A stretch of 64,000 nucleotides of DNA from Paragorgia papillata (taxonomy: Eukaryota > Cnidaria > Anthozoa > Scleralcyonacea > Coralliidae), in contig JAWNZC010000012.1 in the NCBI GenBank assembly GCA_035771165.1, positions 625,001-689,000 of the forward strand, in the 5' to 3' direction. Position numbers and translations under genes: made by a program. Shown here in pieces: positions 11,453 through 33,032 of this stretch. How positions within the stretch are numbered: position 1 is the stretch's first letter; each line of letters opens with the position of its first letter. A model generated the notes under the pieces. It saw nothing but the letters and a program-made list of their open reading frames with translations. It was not told the origin of the DNA and ran no database searches.

Positions 11453-12132
11453 GGTGGCTCCATACAGTTTCTTGAAAAATGGAAAAAATTAAGTCCAAAA
11501 CACGTGATTAAAGATTCGGGAATAAAAATAAAAGAATAAAACTAAATGTTATGCATAGTTAAACAGTCTGACAATCAAAAACTGTTACCTAATAAATAGC
11601 AACGGTTGTTGCTATGGCAACAATGACGTTTCAAAATGGCTGCTAATTACCCTTCAAACTAATTTAATTCGAAAAAAACTTTCGTGAACCCCAATTTTTT
11701 TCCATTAAAACTTTTCCTGAAGTATGAGTGATCAATTGGCCGATTTAAAAAAAAATCTGTGGAACACATAATTTTTTTTCTGGAAAAATCATGTTTGTTA
11801 ATTTTTAAAAAATTTCGTCCTACAGAATTTTTTTTAAATCGGCCTATTTTTACTTCATCATACTTCAAGAAACGTTTTTATGAAAAAAGAATTGGGGGTC
11901 ACCAAAGTTTTTTCCGAATTAAATTAGTTTGAAGGGTAATTGGCAGCCATTTTGAAAAGTCATTGTTGCCATAGCAACAACTGTTGCTATTTACTTGGGA
12001 GCAGTTTTTGATTGTCAGACTGTTTAACTATGCATAACATCTAGTTTTATTCTTTTTCCGAATTGTTTAATCACGTATTTTCGACTCTCAAACGTGTATT
12101 TTTCATTTTTCAAGAAACTGTGCGGAGCCACC
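11453..12132. mobile_element. 680-bp fold-back element at TTAA
   Basis: GGTGGCTCCATACAGTTTCTTG-type arms run nearly the whole length, so the two halves are inverse copies meeting near 11790. TTAA lies on both sides (11449-11452, 12133-12136). A 165-bp fragment of the same family is at 34697. No transposase. Confidence 0.75.
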
Positions 12133-12197
12133 TTAAGCCAGAGTAGCGTAGCGTTAACCCTTTACTGGCCACAGTTGTTCCAGACTGGAAACTTTGT

Positions 12198-12227
12198 AGT
12201 GCGCACGGAAGATCTTCCGTGCGCACT
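12198..12227. repeat. Perfect 30-bp palindrome
   Basis: GTGCGCACGGAAGATCTTCC and onward is perfectly self-complementary. It sits just upstream of the coding fragment at 12238. Confidence 0.7.
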
Positions 12228-12237
12228 TGAAAATCCA

Positions 12238-12619
12238 CGTGCGCAATTTTGTCTGCGGAGCGCCGCGCGCGCACGCAAAAGAACAGCAAGCGCGCTGGAT
12301 AAGTTCGACGTCTGTCTCACAAGTGGGGAGGAATTCACAGCCGTACTGAAGGAAGATTGCATTATCAAATCTCTGTACAATGATCCCGAGTTCTACCAAT
12401 CTGTTGGCCGTGAGTTTTGCGTCATTTTCGACATAATGTACTCAAAAGCAGGCACAGAAGCTATCGCGGAGTCATTTTACCGAGTTATGGAAACTCAAGA
12501 AATGGACGGAGGCCAAAGTCATGATGTTCTTTCTTTGAGAGCAAAGGTCGACTGGTCTCTTCCTTCAGTATTGCAGTACGAAGCAGCACTTGATGGTATA
12601 GCTGACCTATATATAAAAG
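12238..12619 (+). CDS. Coding fragment, unrecognised family
   Basis: The frame reads as a real protein from about 12290: an acidic, mixed segment containing LYNDPEFYQSVGREFCVIFD, then MYSKAGTEAIAESFYRVMET and DWSLPSVLQYEAALDGIADL. The likely exon end is AAA then GTACAT near 12619, after which the frame is low quality and stops at 12654. I recall similar sequence in repetitive cnidarian predicted proteins, so a mobile-element-derived gene piece is more likely than a single-copy gene (inference). No start codon can be assigned, and a TTAA fold-back element ends 105 bp upstream. Confidence 0.45.
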
Positions 12620-12659
12620 TACATATATACACTCTTGTTATAAGTTATTTGTAAAATAC

Positions 12660-13448
12660 GGCCTTTTAAACTTTGCTATCTTTATTAAACTGTTGTTATT
12701 TACGTGATTCAGAATCCAATTTAAGAGCTGCTCAATGTGGGTTTTTTTAAGTTTTTAAAGTTTTAGATACTATCTATGTATACATATTTCTTACTATTAC
12801 ACGAAGAAGAGTTTATAATTTAGCCGATGCTGTATTTTATATTGGAGTATGGGGGAGGGAGCCCAAAGCCACGTATTTTTGAAGGGGGTGTATTACATCT
12901 GTCACACAGCGTCACAGGGGGGATGAGGGGGGGGGGGGGGGGGGGGTCGAAAATCCGTGAAAACACCGTCACGAATTTTGTGAACAGCCCCGTATAGCAA
13001 TGAAATGACTAAATTGTTCCTCAAATATGACGTCACAATATCAAATGAGTGCAGAATGTCAAAAACTTCACCTGGTAAATCTTAATTGGGAAAAATCATA
13101 ATTTTTATTTGAAATGTATTGTTTAATTATTGGATATTTACTTCCGCGGACCGTCATGAATTTATGTTTTAATCTCTGTTTGTTTGTTTGTTTGTTTGTT
13201 TGTTTGTTTGTTTGTCTGTCAGTCTGTCACTAGGTATCTCCAAACGGTATTGAACCGATTTTGATGTAATTTTGTGCAAAGGTAATGGCCACAGACCAAG
13301 AACAAAGTAAACCCATTAAGTTTTAGTCATGTACAAGAAATAAATAAATAATTGTTTGATTGCACTCATTATCTTCATTTTATGCAAACTTTAAATTAAA
13401 TATTTAGCGGAAACAATGGATCATTTGCACGATGACATGAAAGCGCTA
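12660..13448. repeat. Non-coding stretch with G20 and (TTTG)n
   Basis: Holds a G20 run at 12927-12946 and a (TTTG)n microsatellite at about 13177-13214 followed by TCTGTCAGTCTGTC. No gene seen. Confidence 0.7.
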
Positions 13449-13760
13449 CCAGAATGCTTTGCCAGTATTCTGGGGTTTCGGCTAGAAGGGATCAGGACTC
13501 AAAATTAAAAGACCCATCCAGTTCTTTCGCGGCTTTTCCAAAATATGTCGCCAAATTGTTCAGTTTCCAAATTTGTTTCAAGTTTCCAAATGAGTCTCAA
13601 GATTTAACAATTTTTTTCGATACGATATTAAGATGTGATTTACCACGTACGGCTTTTTGGTAAAACATATTTGACGACATATTTTGGAAAAGCCGCGAAA
13701 TTAGTACTAGTGAGTCATCCCTTTTAGTAGAAACCCTAGAATACTGGCAAAGCATTCTGG
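13449..13760. mobile_element. Fold-back element, CCAGAATGCTTTGCC ends
   Basis: CCAGAATGCTTTGCCAGTAT at the left and its inverse at the right; CGCGGCTTTTCCAAAATATG is also inverted internally. Both arms are about 100 bp. No coding content and no clear TSD. Confidence 0.6.
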
Positions 13761-14756
13761 TTGTTGTAGTCATCCAACCCATCTTATAAGTAAGAGTTAT
13801 ATACCGAGGATGGAGGCTTTATGCCAGATACATACCCCGAGGGGCCGCAATAGACACTTAAATTAACTTAAGTAAAGGTTGATCCATGGTCACGAGTGTG
13901 ATAATGGATTTATCATCGCGAGTAAAGCTTAAAGAAAGTATTTTTTTACAATATAATGCACGTCTTTCTCGTTAGTTCTTGTATTTACGCAATAACAAAG
14001 AGAATTAAGTGCGAAATAGATGCGAATATATTGTTGTAAATACTTTTTCTTTCCAAACGCTCACTCCTTTTTTGACGACATTTTCCGTAGAGGAACCCAA
14101 AAATTACGAGTATATGTTAAATACCCAGAGACACTTTAAAAACATAGGTACGCATAGCGTACATGTGTCGACTGACAAGAGGTAAGCAAAAAATTAAGGA
14201 AAGATTGACAAAAGTATGTTGGTGTAAAATATAATTGGAACTGCAATGCAATGACTTAGTACGTATGCAGTGTACTCGGAATCACGCTTTTTCGACTGAA
14301 AAATGCCGACTGACTAGTCAGTCGGCACAAATACGAAAATTGAGTCTTATTTATTTGAAGAAGCTCTTAAAATGGCAGAGTAACATCTCGTGCAGATTTA
14401 TTATATCTTTGCATCTCCACACGCTTCCTTCGCCAATTAATTTGGTTTGATTTTGTGTTATAAGCTCTGATAATTCATTATGCACATGTGACGTCAAAAT
14501 GTTTAATTTGCATATCACACAAACTGAAATATCTCAAGAATGAAGCAACTAGGAAACGAAAAAACTACAAAAGTTGTTACTTTTTCATTTTAAACGTTCG
14601 TTCAAATAAGGTAGATTGCGCATTCTACATGACCGAAAATACATTCTTAGATGATCGAATGCGTATTACAGTGTACAATAGAATAATACATTCAGTTATT
14701 TGCAGCAATTGCAATACATAAAATAATATTAGTAATAACAAGAATATAAAACTAAA
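13761..14756. other. No gene seen
   Basis: AT-rich. Contains a perfect 22-bp palindrome, GCCGACTGACTAGTCAGTCG and onward, near 14304-14325. Reading frames lack domains. Confidence 0.4.
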
Positions 14757-15290
14757 CTATTAAGTGAAATTATCGTAAGCTAATCTAAAAAAATAAGACT
14801 TAAGAAGCCTCTTAAAACAGTCAACATTCTTTGCGTTACGAATGTCTGCAGGAAGAGCGTTCCACAGCTTTGGAGCAAATGTCATGAAGGCACGGTCCCG
14901 AAGTAGTGTAGCATAGGTCTTACATAAAGGAGACTTAAGCAATAGCTCCTTATTCGATCTAAGAATATATTTCCCAGTAACAGACGATTTGATCGAAATT
15001 AGATCCTTAATATACAAAGGCGCTAACCCATGAATAGCCTTAAAAGTAATTAGCAAAATTTTGAATTTAATGCGAAACCTAACAGGTAGCCAGTGTAATT
15101 TTGAAAGAAGTGGGGTAATATGACAATTTATGCTCCATAAAAATCAACCTAGCGGCAGCATTATGCACTCTTTGCAGCTTATCTAGATCTGGTTGATACG
15201 CAGGTACACCATGCAATAAACTATTACAATAGTCCACCCTGTTAGTAATAAAGGAATGAATCAAAGTCTCTGCCGCATTCTTGAGTGTAC
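14757..15290 (-). pseudogene. LINE reverse-transcriptase 3' end, 5'-truncated
   Basis: Two minus-strand frames together give the C-terminal region of CR1/L2/Jockey-type LINE polyproteins. One has HSFITNRVDYCNSLLHG and DKLQRVHNAAARLIF (15079-15264). The other has LITFKAIHGLAPLYIKDLI and LWNALPADIRNAKNVDCFKR (14760-15056, ending in a stop). The frame break between them is near 15060-15130. The polymerase core and endonuclease are absent, as expected for 5' truncation. The frameshift and missing domains make it dead. Confidence 0.85.
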
Positions 15291-15546
15291 TCTCGTAGGA
15301 TTTGTGCGCTAAAGTTGATCTTTCTTTTTTTGAGTTGACTAGATGTCAAACTATCAGTTCAAAAGAATCCGTATCAAAGTTTCGATATACATATCGATAT
15401 GAGGGATCGGACACATTGCTAATAGGAGTGACTTGAAGACCTTTCCTGTTCCTAGCCCAAATTGTGTCGCATGAAGTGTCGTGAAAACAGCTCTCTTAGG
15501 ATTTGCATTCTAAACTTGATTTTCTTTCTTTTTTGAGTTGACTCAG

Positions 15547-15898
15547 GGCGCCTTTACACGAGCCAGGGTTGAGTGCCAGCCCGCGTCAGCTCGCCATCCC
15601 TGGTTATTCTTTTCTCGTGTTTACATGAACCCGGTTTTTTTTTCCAACCCGGGTCAGCTTTTCCCAACCCGAGTCAGCTTTTCTCAACCCAGGTCAGCTT
15701 TTCTCAACACAAATTATCATATTGCCAACACTTTACACGAGCCCGGGTCAAGTCAACCCATGTTTACATGAAGGAATTCACCAAAGTTCCGCACCGTCGC
15801 ACCGGCCCTCTCCAACCCGGGTCGACCGGGTATTATTCGTAGACGGGTTGGCGAGCTAACCCGGGTTGGCTCTCAACTCGGGCTCATGTAAAGGCCCC
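15547..15898. mobile_element. 352-bp MITE with CTCAG duplication
   Basis: Left end GGCGCCTTTACACGAGCC pairs with right end GGCTCATGTAAAGGCCCC. CTCAG flanks it at 15542-15546 and 15899-15903. Inside are repeated AACCCGGGTCAGCTTTTC units in direct and inverted orientation. Confidence 0.75.
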
Positions 15899-16700
15899 CT
15901 CAGTATCATATAATGGAATATCATATCAGAACATGTGGTTCAAATTTTCTGTCCCCTCACCTCCCTGGGGATAATGGCTTAATTAGCGTTAAAGCTTGTG
16001 TGACCTGTCACTTGGCTGCGTCGAGAATTTATCTATTGCTCACAACTTTACAGGAAGATGACTTGGCTGTATGTGTCCCCCCTGCAACTACCAAGGATGG
16101 ATTGGGATTTCAATTTGGTGAACCCAAGTTACCGCAAACCGGCTTCCACTTCTGAAAGCTAACTCCACGAAGCGATGTTTATTTCACAAATTGTACATAT
16201 ATTTAGTAGTTTAATATAATTAACGGCAAACAGAGCATATAGTTATAAAGCCAGGGTAAGGGAAAATGATCGTGTTCAGTGTTTCTGTACAAAGAAAAAA
16301 ACCCAAAACAAAATGTACTTAAATGTTATTCGCTGTTGCAGAAATAAACATTGACTGCTGACCCAAGTTTATATTGATACTAAATTTGTAGTTAGAATTC
16401 TTGTAAAAGAATTACATTGATGATAAAACAAGTTGTTCTGGGTTGTTCTTTTTTGCGTTTTTCTAGGGTGTCCTGTTGACTTGGCCAAAGACTTTTTAAG
16501 TTGCGTCCTTGTGACACTGTACTTCTATAAAATGATGCATCGATATAGCACAATGCCACTTGATAAGCAGACTTTCCAAAGTCCTTTCCAGTCCCCGTTA
16601 AGATGCGCTTCGGTTTTGCGGTGGAAAGCGCGCCAAATTTTACAGGCGAGTTTTTCCACCTGTGACGTCATTGTTTTCCTCAACGCGGAAGCGACTTTAA

Positions 16701-16838
16701 GCCTGGTTTCCAAATAGCCGTAAGAGCCGGCGGCATGGCTGCGGCAAGTTAGCCAGCAGTAAAAAGCTGTATGCGATTGGACCATTGCCCCTTGCCGCAG
16801 CCATGACGCCGGTTCTTACGGCTATATGGAAACCAGGC
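16701..16838. mobile_element. TTAA-type palindromic MITE, copy 2
   Basis: Same GCCTGGTTTCCA ends as the copy at 2961-3128. The left flank is TTAA and the right is TTTA, best read as a mutated TTAA duplication. It is 30 bp shorter in the centre. Confidence 0.7.
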
Positions 16839-16849
16839 TTTAGTGATGG

Positions 16850-17847
16850 CAGATCAGATTATTCGAAGGTTTTGAGTTGATCTGGTGAAGTTGTTTCTTG
16901 ATAATTATAATACAAGTTCATGACAAATGGATTGGGATGCAAAACTTGAAGAAGCGGTTATGGAAGGTCTAATTTTTAAGTAATAGATAAACCCCGAGAC
17001 GAGGGATGTATGCTATATAAAGACCCGAGGGCTTTACATCGCATACATCCCGACGTTCGAGGGATTTATCTGACTTAATTTATTATTGAGGAGGTTTTCC
17101 AACAAAGTTTTGTCTTTTTTTTCCACCTTGGACAAAGATTTTCCTTGTTTTTTTCTTCATTTCGTTTCTAATTATTATTCAAGGGCTTTATGCGATATAA
17201 AGCCCTCGAAAGAAAACCGACTCAATAATAAATTAACGCATGTTACAGACTTGCTATATACATGGGACGTGCCACTGGTCAGGGTATGGTTTTCAGATAT
17301 TCTTAGTCTGGAACAGGGCATATGAATCACTGTTTTGGTCTGGAACAGGGTCACCTTTTCTAGGACGCTAGTAATTTACTGCAAACACGCATGTTAAGAC
17401 GCCAGTTATATCCTAAATAAAAATCGCTTGGCAAATTTTGTCTGACATAAGGTATGTTTTTGGTTTGTTTTTTTTTGGTCTGCAACAGGCTAAGTCTACC
17501 ATTTTTGTCATTTGATCTGGAACAGAAATACAAAAATTTCAATTCCTTAGTCCGGAACATGGTAGGGTTTAAAAGGTTCAGCAGGACACCCCTATCCTAC
17601 ATTCTAGAGAGTACCCTCCCTTAGTTCACCGTTCTCGTGAAAACTTTAAATTCGTGGAGAAACTTGTAAGAGGGGGGGGTTACAGTTGTTTTACAGCCAA
17701 GTCAGTAGACAGTGATGTGTTATATATAGGATCGCGCCTTATTAAAAAATAGCCGACGATTTAAAATCCTTTTCTGTGCATACAAATTGACATCGTTTTA
17801 GAGTAAAGATTTTTTTGAATTTCGCACATGAAAATGAGTTCAGAGGG
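16850..17847. other. Non-coding, several small hairpins
   Basis: Short inverted pairs such as GGGATGTATGC / GCATACATCCC (17000-17060) and GGGCTTTATGCGATATAAAG (17183) occur. Each fits a MITE remnant. No gene seen. Confidence 0.35.
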
Positions 17848-18653
17848 CAGGGCCGTAGCGTGGCATTATTTTACTTCAGTAAAATTTTTTTCAATATTTT
17901 AACAATATACGCAAGGCAGAATTAACGTGCCGATATATAAATAAGTTATACCTACCTGGACTACGACGGATTGTAATATAATCCAAATAGTGAAATAAAA
18001 GTAGCGTGCTGCGTAGGCAGTGTAGAAACAACAATCGAAATATTGTAAGGATTGTAATATATATTAGTATAAATTAATAATATCAATAGACGTTCGGTGG
18101 TGCGAGTTGAAATCCCGCATGAAATATTTCTTATGTTATAACAGTACTTTATATATGCCTAACCATAGGCCTTATAAAACAGGACAAAATGAGATGCATA
18201 CATGATGTAATCAGATGTACGTGTAGGTCAATCGATTATTTCAGGTTTGTGTAGAATTGAATGTTTAAATTCCTACATATTTGTCGTTGTGTTACATTTA
18301 TTTGCTAAATATTGGGCAAACTGAAAGTGCAGCCATGTGATGACTGATTGTATCATCACATGGATTTTTTGCTCATAGTAAATGCGCCAGAACCCACCAT
18401 TTAAAATCAGTGTTTGATATACAAATTGACAAAAAAATTATTTAAAATCTTTCCCCAAAATGCACAAAATGACATTTCAGAGATTCCAGATTTCAAAATT
18501 TTTGCCCCCGGACCCCCCTAGACGTTTGTCGCGCCAACCGAGTGTCACTAGAAATCCAAAATGTTTCGGGGGGCATGCCCCTTGGCCCCCCTAGGAGATC
18601 GAGGTTCTTGCCCCCCCCCCCGATATTCAAGACCCTACATGGCTATGCCACTG
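17848..18653. mobile_element. Possible hAT non-autonomous element
   Basis: Starts CAGGGCCGTAGCGTGG and ends CATGGCTATGCCACTG, which pair imperfectly and have CAG...CTG tips. Flanking 8-mers differ, so either the duplication has decayed or the two ends belong to different copies. Confidence 0.4.
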
Positions 18654-20455
18654 AACAAGTTGTAAGAGCCTGTGGGATTGTTACTATGTAAACAACATAT
18701 TTCTTTATTATTTTTTTTTGCACAATGGTACAAGTAACTTGCAATTAATTATATTATTCATACATGTGTAGGTATAGGTCTGGTGAGTTAGCTTGATTAT
18801 GGATATCTCGTTTTCTTATAAATTAACAATCTCTAGGCAGTTTGAGTGCTTTCTAGTTAAACTTATGTGATATTTTTCAGAGTTTTCAACCCAAAGATCA
18901 GAGATGCGAGAGCAGCTGCATGCAAAAATGATATATTCTCATGCAATTATGAACTAATACAATTTTTGCCTATTCTTACAGTTGATTTCATATTACTTTA
19001 GCCCCGTATCGGTTACGAAGTTCGTTGGGCCGAAGTTCGTAAGTTTGGAAATAGGGAACTAGTCAACATGCATTTGGAAATAGGGAACTAGTCAAGTGAA
19101 GGTTGACAATTATCCAATAAAAATTAGCTTTGATTCATAGCTCGTAATTTCATTGGATAATTGCCAACTTTGACAATGTAGATTTCCCAATTTCCGAACG
19201 AACTTCGGAACTTCCCTTGGGTTTCTTAAAGGAATTGGCAATGTACATTAAGTTTGTCTGATTTGAACAAACTCGTGAAAAAGTACTGAAGGACAATTAA
19301 AGAAAAATACGATAAAGTTACAAAAACTCTAAAACGGTAAAGTTGTAAAAATTCTTCCTAACGAAGACTTTTTACAAGTCACCTTATTTTTCTTCCTTTT
19401 CAACGAAATGTCATAACCATAGTAGATTATTTTCACACATAGCAAACTCAGCTCTATCTTCAAGTTTCTTCCACAAAATCACTTGAAACTCATGTGCACA
19501 TTAAAGAGATAGTTTATAACTCATTCCTGTCCGAGGGCTTCCCCAGAGGTGAATAAAATCCTCTGGCGTTAGCCAGAATAAAATACTAAAGACCAATTCG
19601 GACAGGAAAGAGTTAAAACTCTTTGTGACACTGAACATGTCATGGTGAGCAATGATTTAGGTAAATAATTCCAATTTTGTAATGCATGGAAATGCTGTAC
19701 ACATATCAAACAAACTGAAATATATCTCACAAACGAAGAATAAATTATATGGTTCTTTTATAGATTGGGATTTAATTTTGATCAGTCACTCCGATGCAAT
19801 TTATTTCATGTGCATGGCGGCTATACATGTGCAATATCAGTTATTATATTTATAATGACATGTGCTATTTCTAGACAGATAATTAGTATAAGGTGGTTGT
19901 ATCTTTTAATCCCAGTTAGTTTGTTAAGGGATTTAACAAATACAGAAACAGAACATAGAGTTATTTCAATGACAAAGAAATAATCAAACTTCTTAGCTCG
20001 TACGGTACTGAAGTCGAACGATTCAGAAGCCTATGTAGAAGTGACTGGACTATTAAAGAAATTAGAAGTCTATATAATTAACTCGCTAGGAATCATTAAA
20101 CAACCTAAACGCACTAGCGAAACTAGGCATAGCTAAAGTTATTTAGCAACTGGTTACGCTATGCAAATTTAAAATGATCTAAGCATAGCAACAGGCCAAG
20201 CTATTCAAATTTAAATTATCTACGATACTCAAACATCAAGCAAAACAGTTCACAAACAGATATTTTTGAAGAAATTTTAATAATGCTTGTAGCATTACTA
20301 TATGCTTGGACAATTTTAAATTTGCAGAGCTTGGCCTAAACCTTTCATACATTAGATAAGCTGTTTTGTAATTCAGTAAAAGTTAATTAGCAAGTTAATT
20401 CAGGGGATTTGGCGAATTAGAAACTTCTATCAGACAAACGTAAATTGAGTTTAGC
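18654..20455. other. Upstream of the GTPase gene; mostly AT-rich
   Basis: No coding frame has support. A fold-back built on CGAAGTTCGT lies at about 19014-19215 and a small MITE at 19517-19616. No TATA box or other promoter motif can be assigned with confidence. Confidence 0.35.
19517..19616. mobile_element. 100-bp MITE, TAACTCATTCCTGTCCGA ends
   Basis: TAACTCATTCCTGTCCGA at the left is mirrored by TCGGACAGGAAAGAGTTA at the right, with a smaller inner hairpin AATAAAATCCTCTGGCG. Confidence 0.6.
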
Positions 20456-29772
<9,317 letters not shown>

Positions 29773-29876
29773 TTCGACGTATATTAACATTGAAAACGTT
29801 AGTTTAAAGGTAATGACAACTGAAATCATAATTTTTAATTTTTGACGTATAAACATACCTACTAAGGTCATCTAAG

Positions 29877-30052
29877 GCTACGTCCACACGTAACGATGAA
29901 GCGGTTATCAAAAACGGAACTTTTCAAAGACGGTCTCCAAAGTGAACTTTTTGAAAACGCCGTTTCCTGTTCTCGCGTGGACGCGGATTTTTTTGAAAAC
30001 GGATAAAAAAAGTTGCGTTTTCAAAAAAAATCCGGATACGTGTGGACGTAGC
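29877..30052. mobile_element. 176-bp MITE with CTAAG duplication
   Basis: GCTACGTCCACACGTAACG at the left, CGTGTGGACGTAGC at the right, flanked by CTAAG (29872-29876 and 30053-30057). It lies about 100 bp after the GTPase stop codon. Confidence 0.8.
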
Positions 30053-30182
30053 CTAAGTAACTAGAACATATTTTTCTGGATAACAATATTACTCATTCCG
30101 GATTCATAATCGTCTCATCCACTATTTTGTTTTTATACTGTGCCTAATTAACTTGAAAGTCACAGGGATTCTAGAAAGTTCA

Positions 30183-30330
30183 GAGGTCTCTATAACGCGC
30201 GAGCAAAGAGGTGGGAGTGGGCCGAGGAAGATCAGATCGAAGGCTGAATGTGGTGCAGGACTATCCTGAATTGTCAATTTAAAGTGCCTAGAGGCAGGAT
30301 TATCCTGAAGCCTAGGGGACGTCTCTGTCC
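30183..30330. repeat. Dispersed repeat, inverse of 4640-4775
   Basis: Shares AGGTCTCTATAACGCGCGAG, then AAGATCAGATCGAAGGCTGA and CCTGAATTGTCAATTTAAAG, with the first copy in the opposite orientation. Confidence 0.6.
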
Positions 30331-30639
30331 CACATGCGGGATGTTAAACTAAAAAGCATATAACAAAAAAAAACAGTAGGGGTGTTGTAGTCAGGGTCTG
30401 AGAGGTGGAACTTTCTCCTTGGGGGGTTGTGGTTAGATTTAGGGTTACCGGGGGTTGTCGTTGGGTTTAGGGTCAGGTTTAGAGGTGGGGGTCAAGGTTT
30501 GGTTTCATTTTCTTTAATATTCAGGATTATCTGGAATTCTAGACCATTTTTTTCTACTTTAATATCAGTTTGTGAAGACCGTGTTGAAATATTAATTACA
30601 CCATTAGTCTTTTGGAACAATAGTGATACCTCTACAGGT
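30331..30639. other. No gene seen
   Basis: G-rich imperfect repeats such as GGGTTTAGGGTCAGGTTTAG at 30420-30500. No supported frame. Confidence 0.4.
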
Positions 30640-32785
30640 GCCATTTTTTTAATGCACAAAAAACAAACAACATTATTTTCATTTTGATAATGCTATAAAT
30701 GGGTAACCATTTTAGTTGTCGAAATAGGTTTACTGATGGTGTATCATAGGATACTCCATATATTATACGTGCTGCTCTCTTTTGAAGTTTTAATATGTCA
30801 TGCAAAAGTTCATTTGAACAATTGCCCCAAAGTGTTGAGCAGTATAATAAATGAGAATAAATTAACGCAGAATAATATGTTTTTCGTGCTTCAATCGGCA
30901 AATAATCTCTAACTCTTTTCAATAAATATAATCGACTTGATATTATTTTGTGGATATACGGGAAACATGTGGCTCCCATTGTAAATGTGAGTCAAAGTAA
31001 ATACCTAGTAATTTTGCACTCTTTACTTCTTCCATATTTCTGTTTTGTAGTTGATATTGCATTTTCAGGTTATCAGTGTATTTTCTTTTGGAGTATATAT
31101 TGTCATTGATTTAGTTTTTTTGCCATTCAATATTATTGTGTTATTGTTTGCCCAATTTGAGGTTTCTAATAGTTCAATATTGAAAATTGTAGTCAGGTGA
31201 CGTGTGTTACTAGAATTTGCTAACAATGTAGTATCGTCAGCAAACGACATGTGATGTTTGTTTTAAACATAGAGGGAGATCGATCATTAATATAGATTAA
31301 GACCCCGTTTACACTAGAGCAAAAGTATCCGGATTCACATTGTTTTTTATTCCCATGAGGATAAAAAACAATGTGAATCCAGATACTTTTGCTCTAGTGT
31401 AAACGGGCCTAAGAATAGCAAAGTATTGATCCTTGGGGAACTCCACTCTCAATTTTTAATGGATGTGACAGGGCATTTTTGTATTTGACTTGTTGCATCC
31501 GATTTTCGACATAGCCCTGAAACCATTGTAAACTTAATTCAGTGATTCCGTACATAGAAATTTTCTTTAGTAGTATTTCATGACGGATCAACTATGTCAA
31601 ATGCTTTCGAAAAATCAAGTAAAATAATTGCACTTATTTCTCCTTTTTCAATTTTACGGATTAGATTTTCATGTATTAATGCAAGAATAGTTTCGCTTGA
31701 ATGGTCGTTTTCGAAAGCCATGCTGATAATCAGATAGCAGATTATGGCTGTGATTGTGTTTCTCTACGATCTTTGAAAGTATAGAAAGTATTGACAGCGG
31801 TCTAAAATTTTATCTAGATGTTATTAGGTCCCCTTTGTGGCCTGGTATTACTTTCAATTGGCCTTCTTCCATTTGTTGGGGAAAAGTCCTGTTTTTATGC
31901 TTAAATTGCAAAGGTGGGTAATTGAAGAGGTGACTGCTTCAGCTGCTAGCTTAAGGGCATGGTATGGGCTTATATCATCTAGCCCTTTTGCTTTTGTTGT
32001 GTCAATACTTTTCAGATATTCAAAGACCATTTGTTCCGTCATAGTAGGTATATTACAAATCCCTCTAAAATAAGCTGATTGAATGTGTGATTAGGCATTG
32101 TCCTCTTTAATTCATCCACAACATTTTTGAAATAGTTGTTAAAGATGTCACTAATCTCAAATGGTTCAGAATATGCAATGTTATCAATAATAAGCATATT
32201 AGGAGATTTTTACATTTCGAAAGAGTAACCTCTTTTAAGATTTCCCACAGTTTTGAAGGATTTTTTAGATTTTTAGCCAATGCTTTATTGTAATATTCAG
32301 TTTTCCTTTGTCGAATTAGATGGACCGTATTATTTCTCCAGTATTTGTAATGGGTCCAGTCTTCATCCCTCTTATATTTATTACAAAGGTTGTGATGTTT
32401 ATCTCTATTTCGCATTGAGTTTTCAATGTCCTCAGAACCACAGAGGGAGTCTATTTGATTTAACTCTTTTTTGTAATTGAGGTGCATGATTATCTAAGAT
32501 ACTGTTGTATATATCATACCATTTTTCTAGGTAGGTATCCGGATGTTCAAAACATTTTAAAGTATCCCAGGGAAAATTGAGAAAATCACTTATGAAGTGT
32601 TCATGGTTAAAGTGTTTGCTTGATCTATAGAATATGCTCTCATGACCGTGCTTTTTTATTTTAATATTTATTTTAAGTTAGAAAAACGGGATAATGATCA
32701 CTTATTGCTGTTTGTATAACTCCTGTCTGTAAAATATTTTCAGCACAGGATGTATAAATGTGGTCCAATAAGTAATATGTAAAGG
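30640..32785 (-). pseudogene. Second LINE (CR1/Jockey-like), heavily decayed
   Basis: Minus-strand pieces in order: endonuclease tail (TAISDHYPVF near 32690), linker (ENSMRNRDKHHNLCNKYKRD, 32107-32487), fingers (AKGLDDISPYHALKLAAE, 31854-32042), motif A/B region (HEILLKKISMYGI, SGVPQGSIL, 31409-31591), motif C FADD (31233-31244) and C-terminal part (LQKRAARIIYGVSYD, 30632-30979). Every piece is in a different frame. A MITE (31302-31408) is inserted right after motif B. It differs clearly from the LINE at 26887-29228, so it is a separate family. Confidence 0.85.
31302..31408. mobile_element. 107-bp palindromic MITE inside a LINE
   Basis: CCCGTTTACACTAGAGCAAA arms are almost perfectly inverse and ATTGTTTTTTAT continues the stem. 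Flanks are TTAAG (left) and CTAAG (right), or equally TAAGA on both sides if shifted by one base. Confidence 0.75.
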
Positions 32786-33032
32786 CCGACAATGAGGACT
32801 AGACCGGGTTTTCAAGTACGAGGAATTCGTTCACTTCTCAAAATCACTTAGTGTATTCCCAAAATGAATTAGTGCATTAGTAATTAGTGTATGGATGAAT
32901 AACCGATTGCGTGAATGAATTTGTGTTATTCATGTACCTTTTGTGAGTTTGTTGATGATTTCATCTGAATTGCAAAGCGTATTTTGTTCACTCGTATGCA
33001 TCGTGAAAGGAATTTTAAGGTGAATTGTCGAC

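Noticed and set aside
15913..16155. 80-codon plus-strand frame with an AATAAA further downstream
   Set aside because: Reasonable composition, but no domain, no splice partner and it starts at a MITE border; not enough support.
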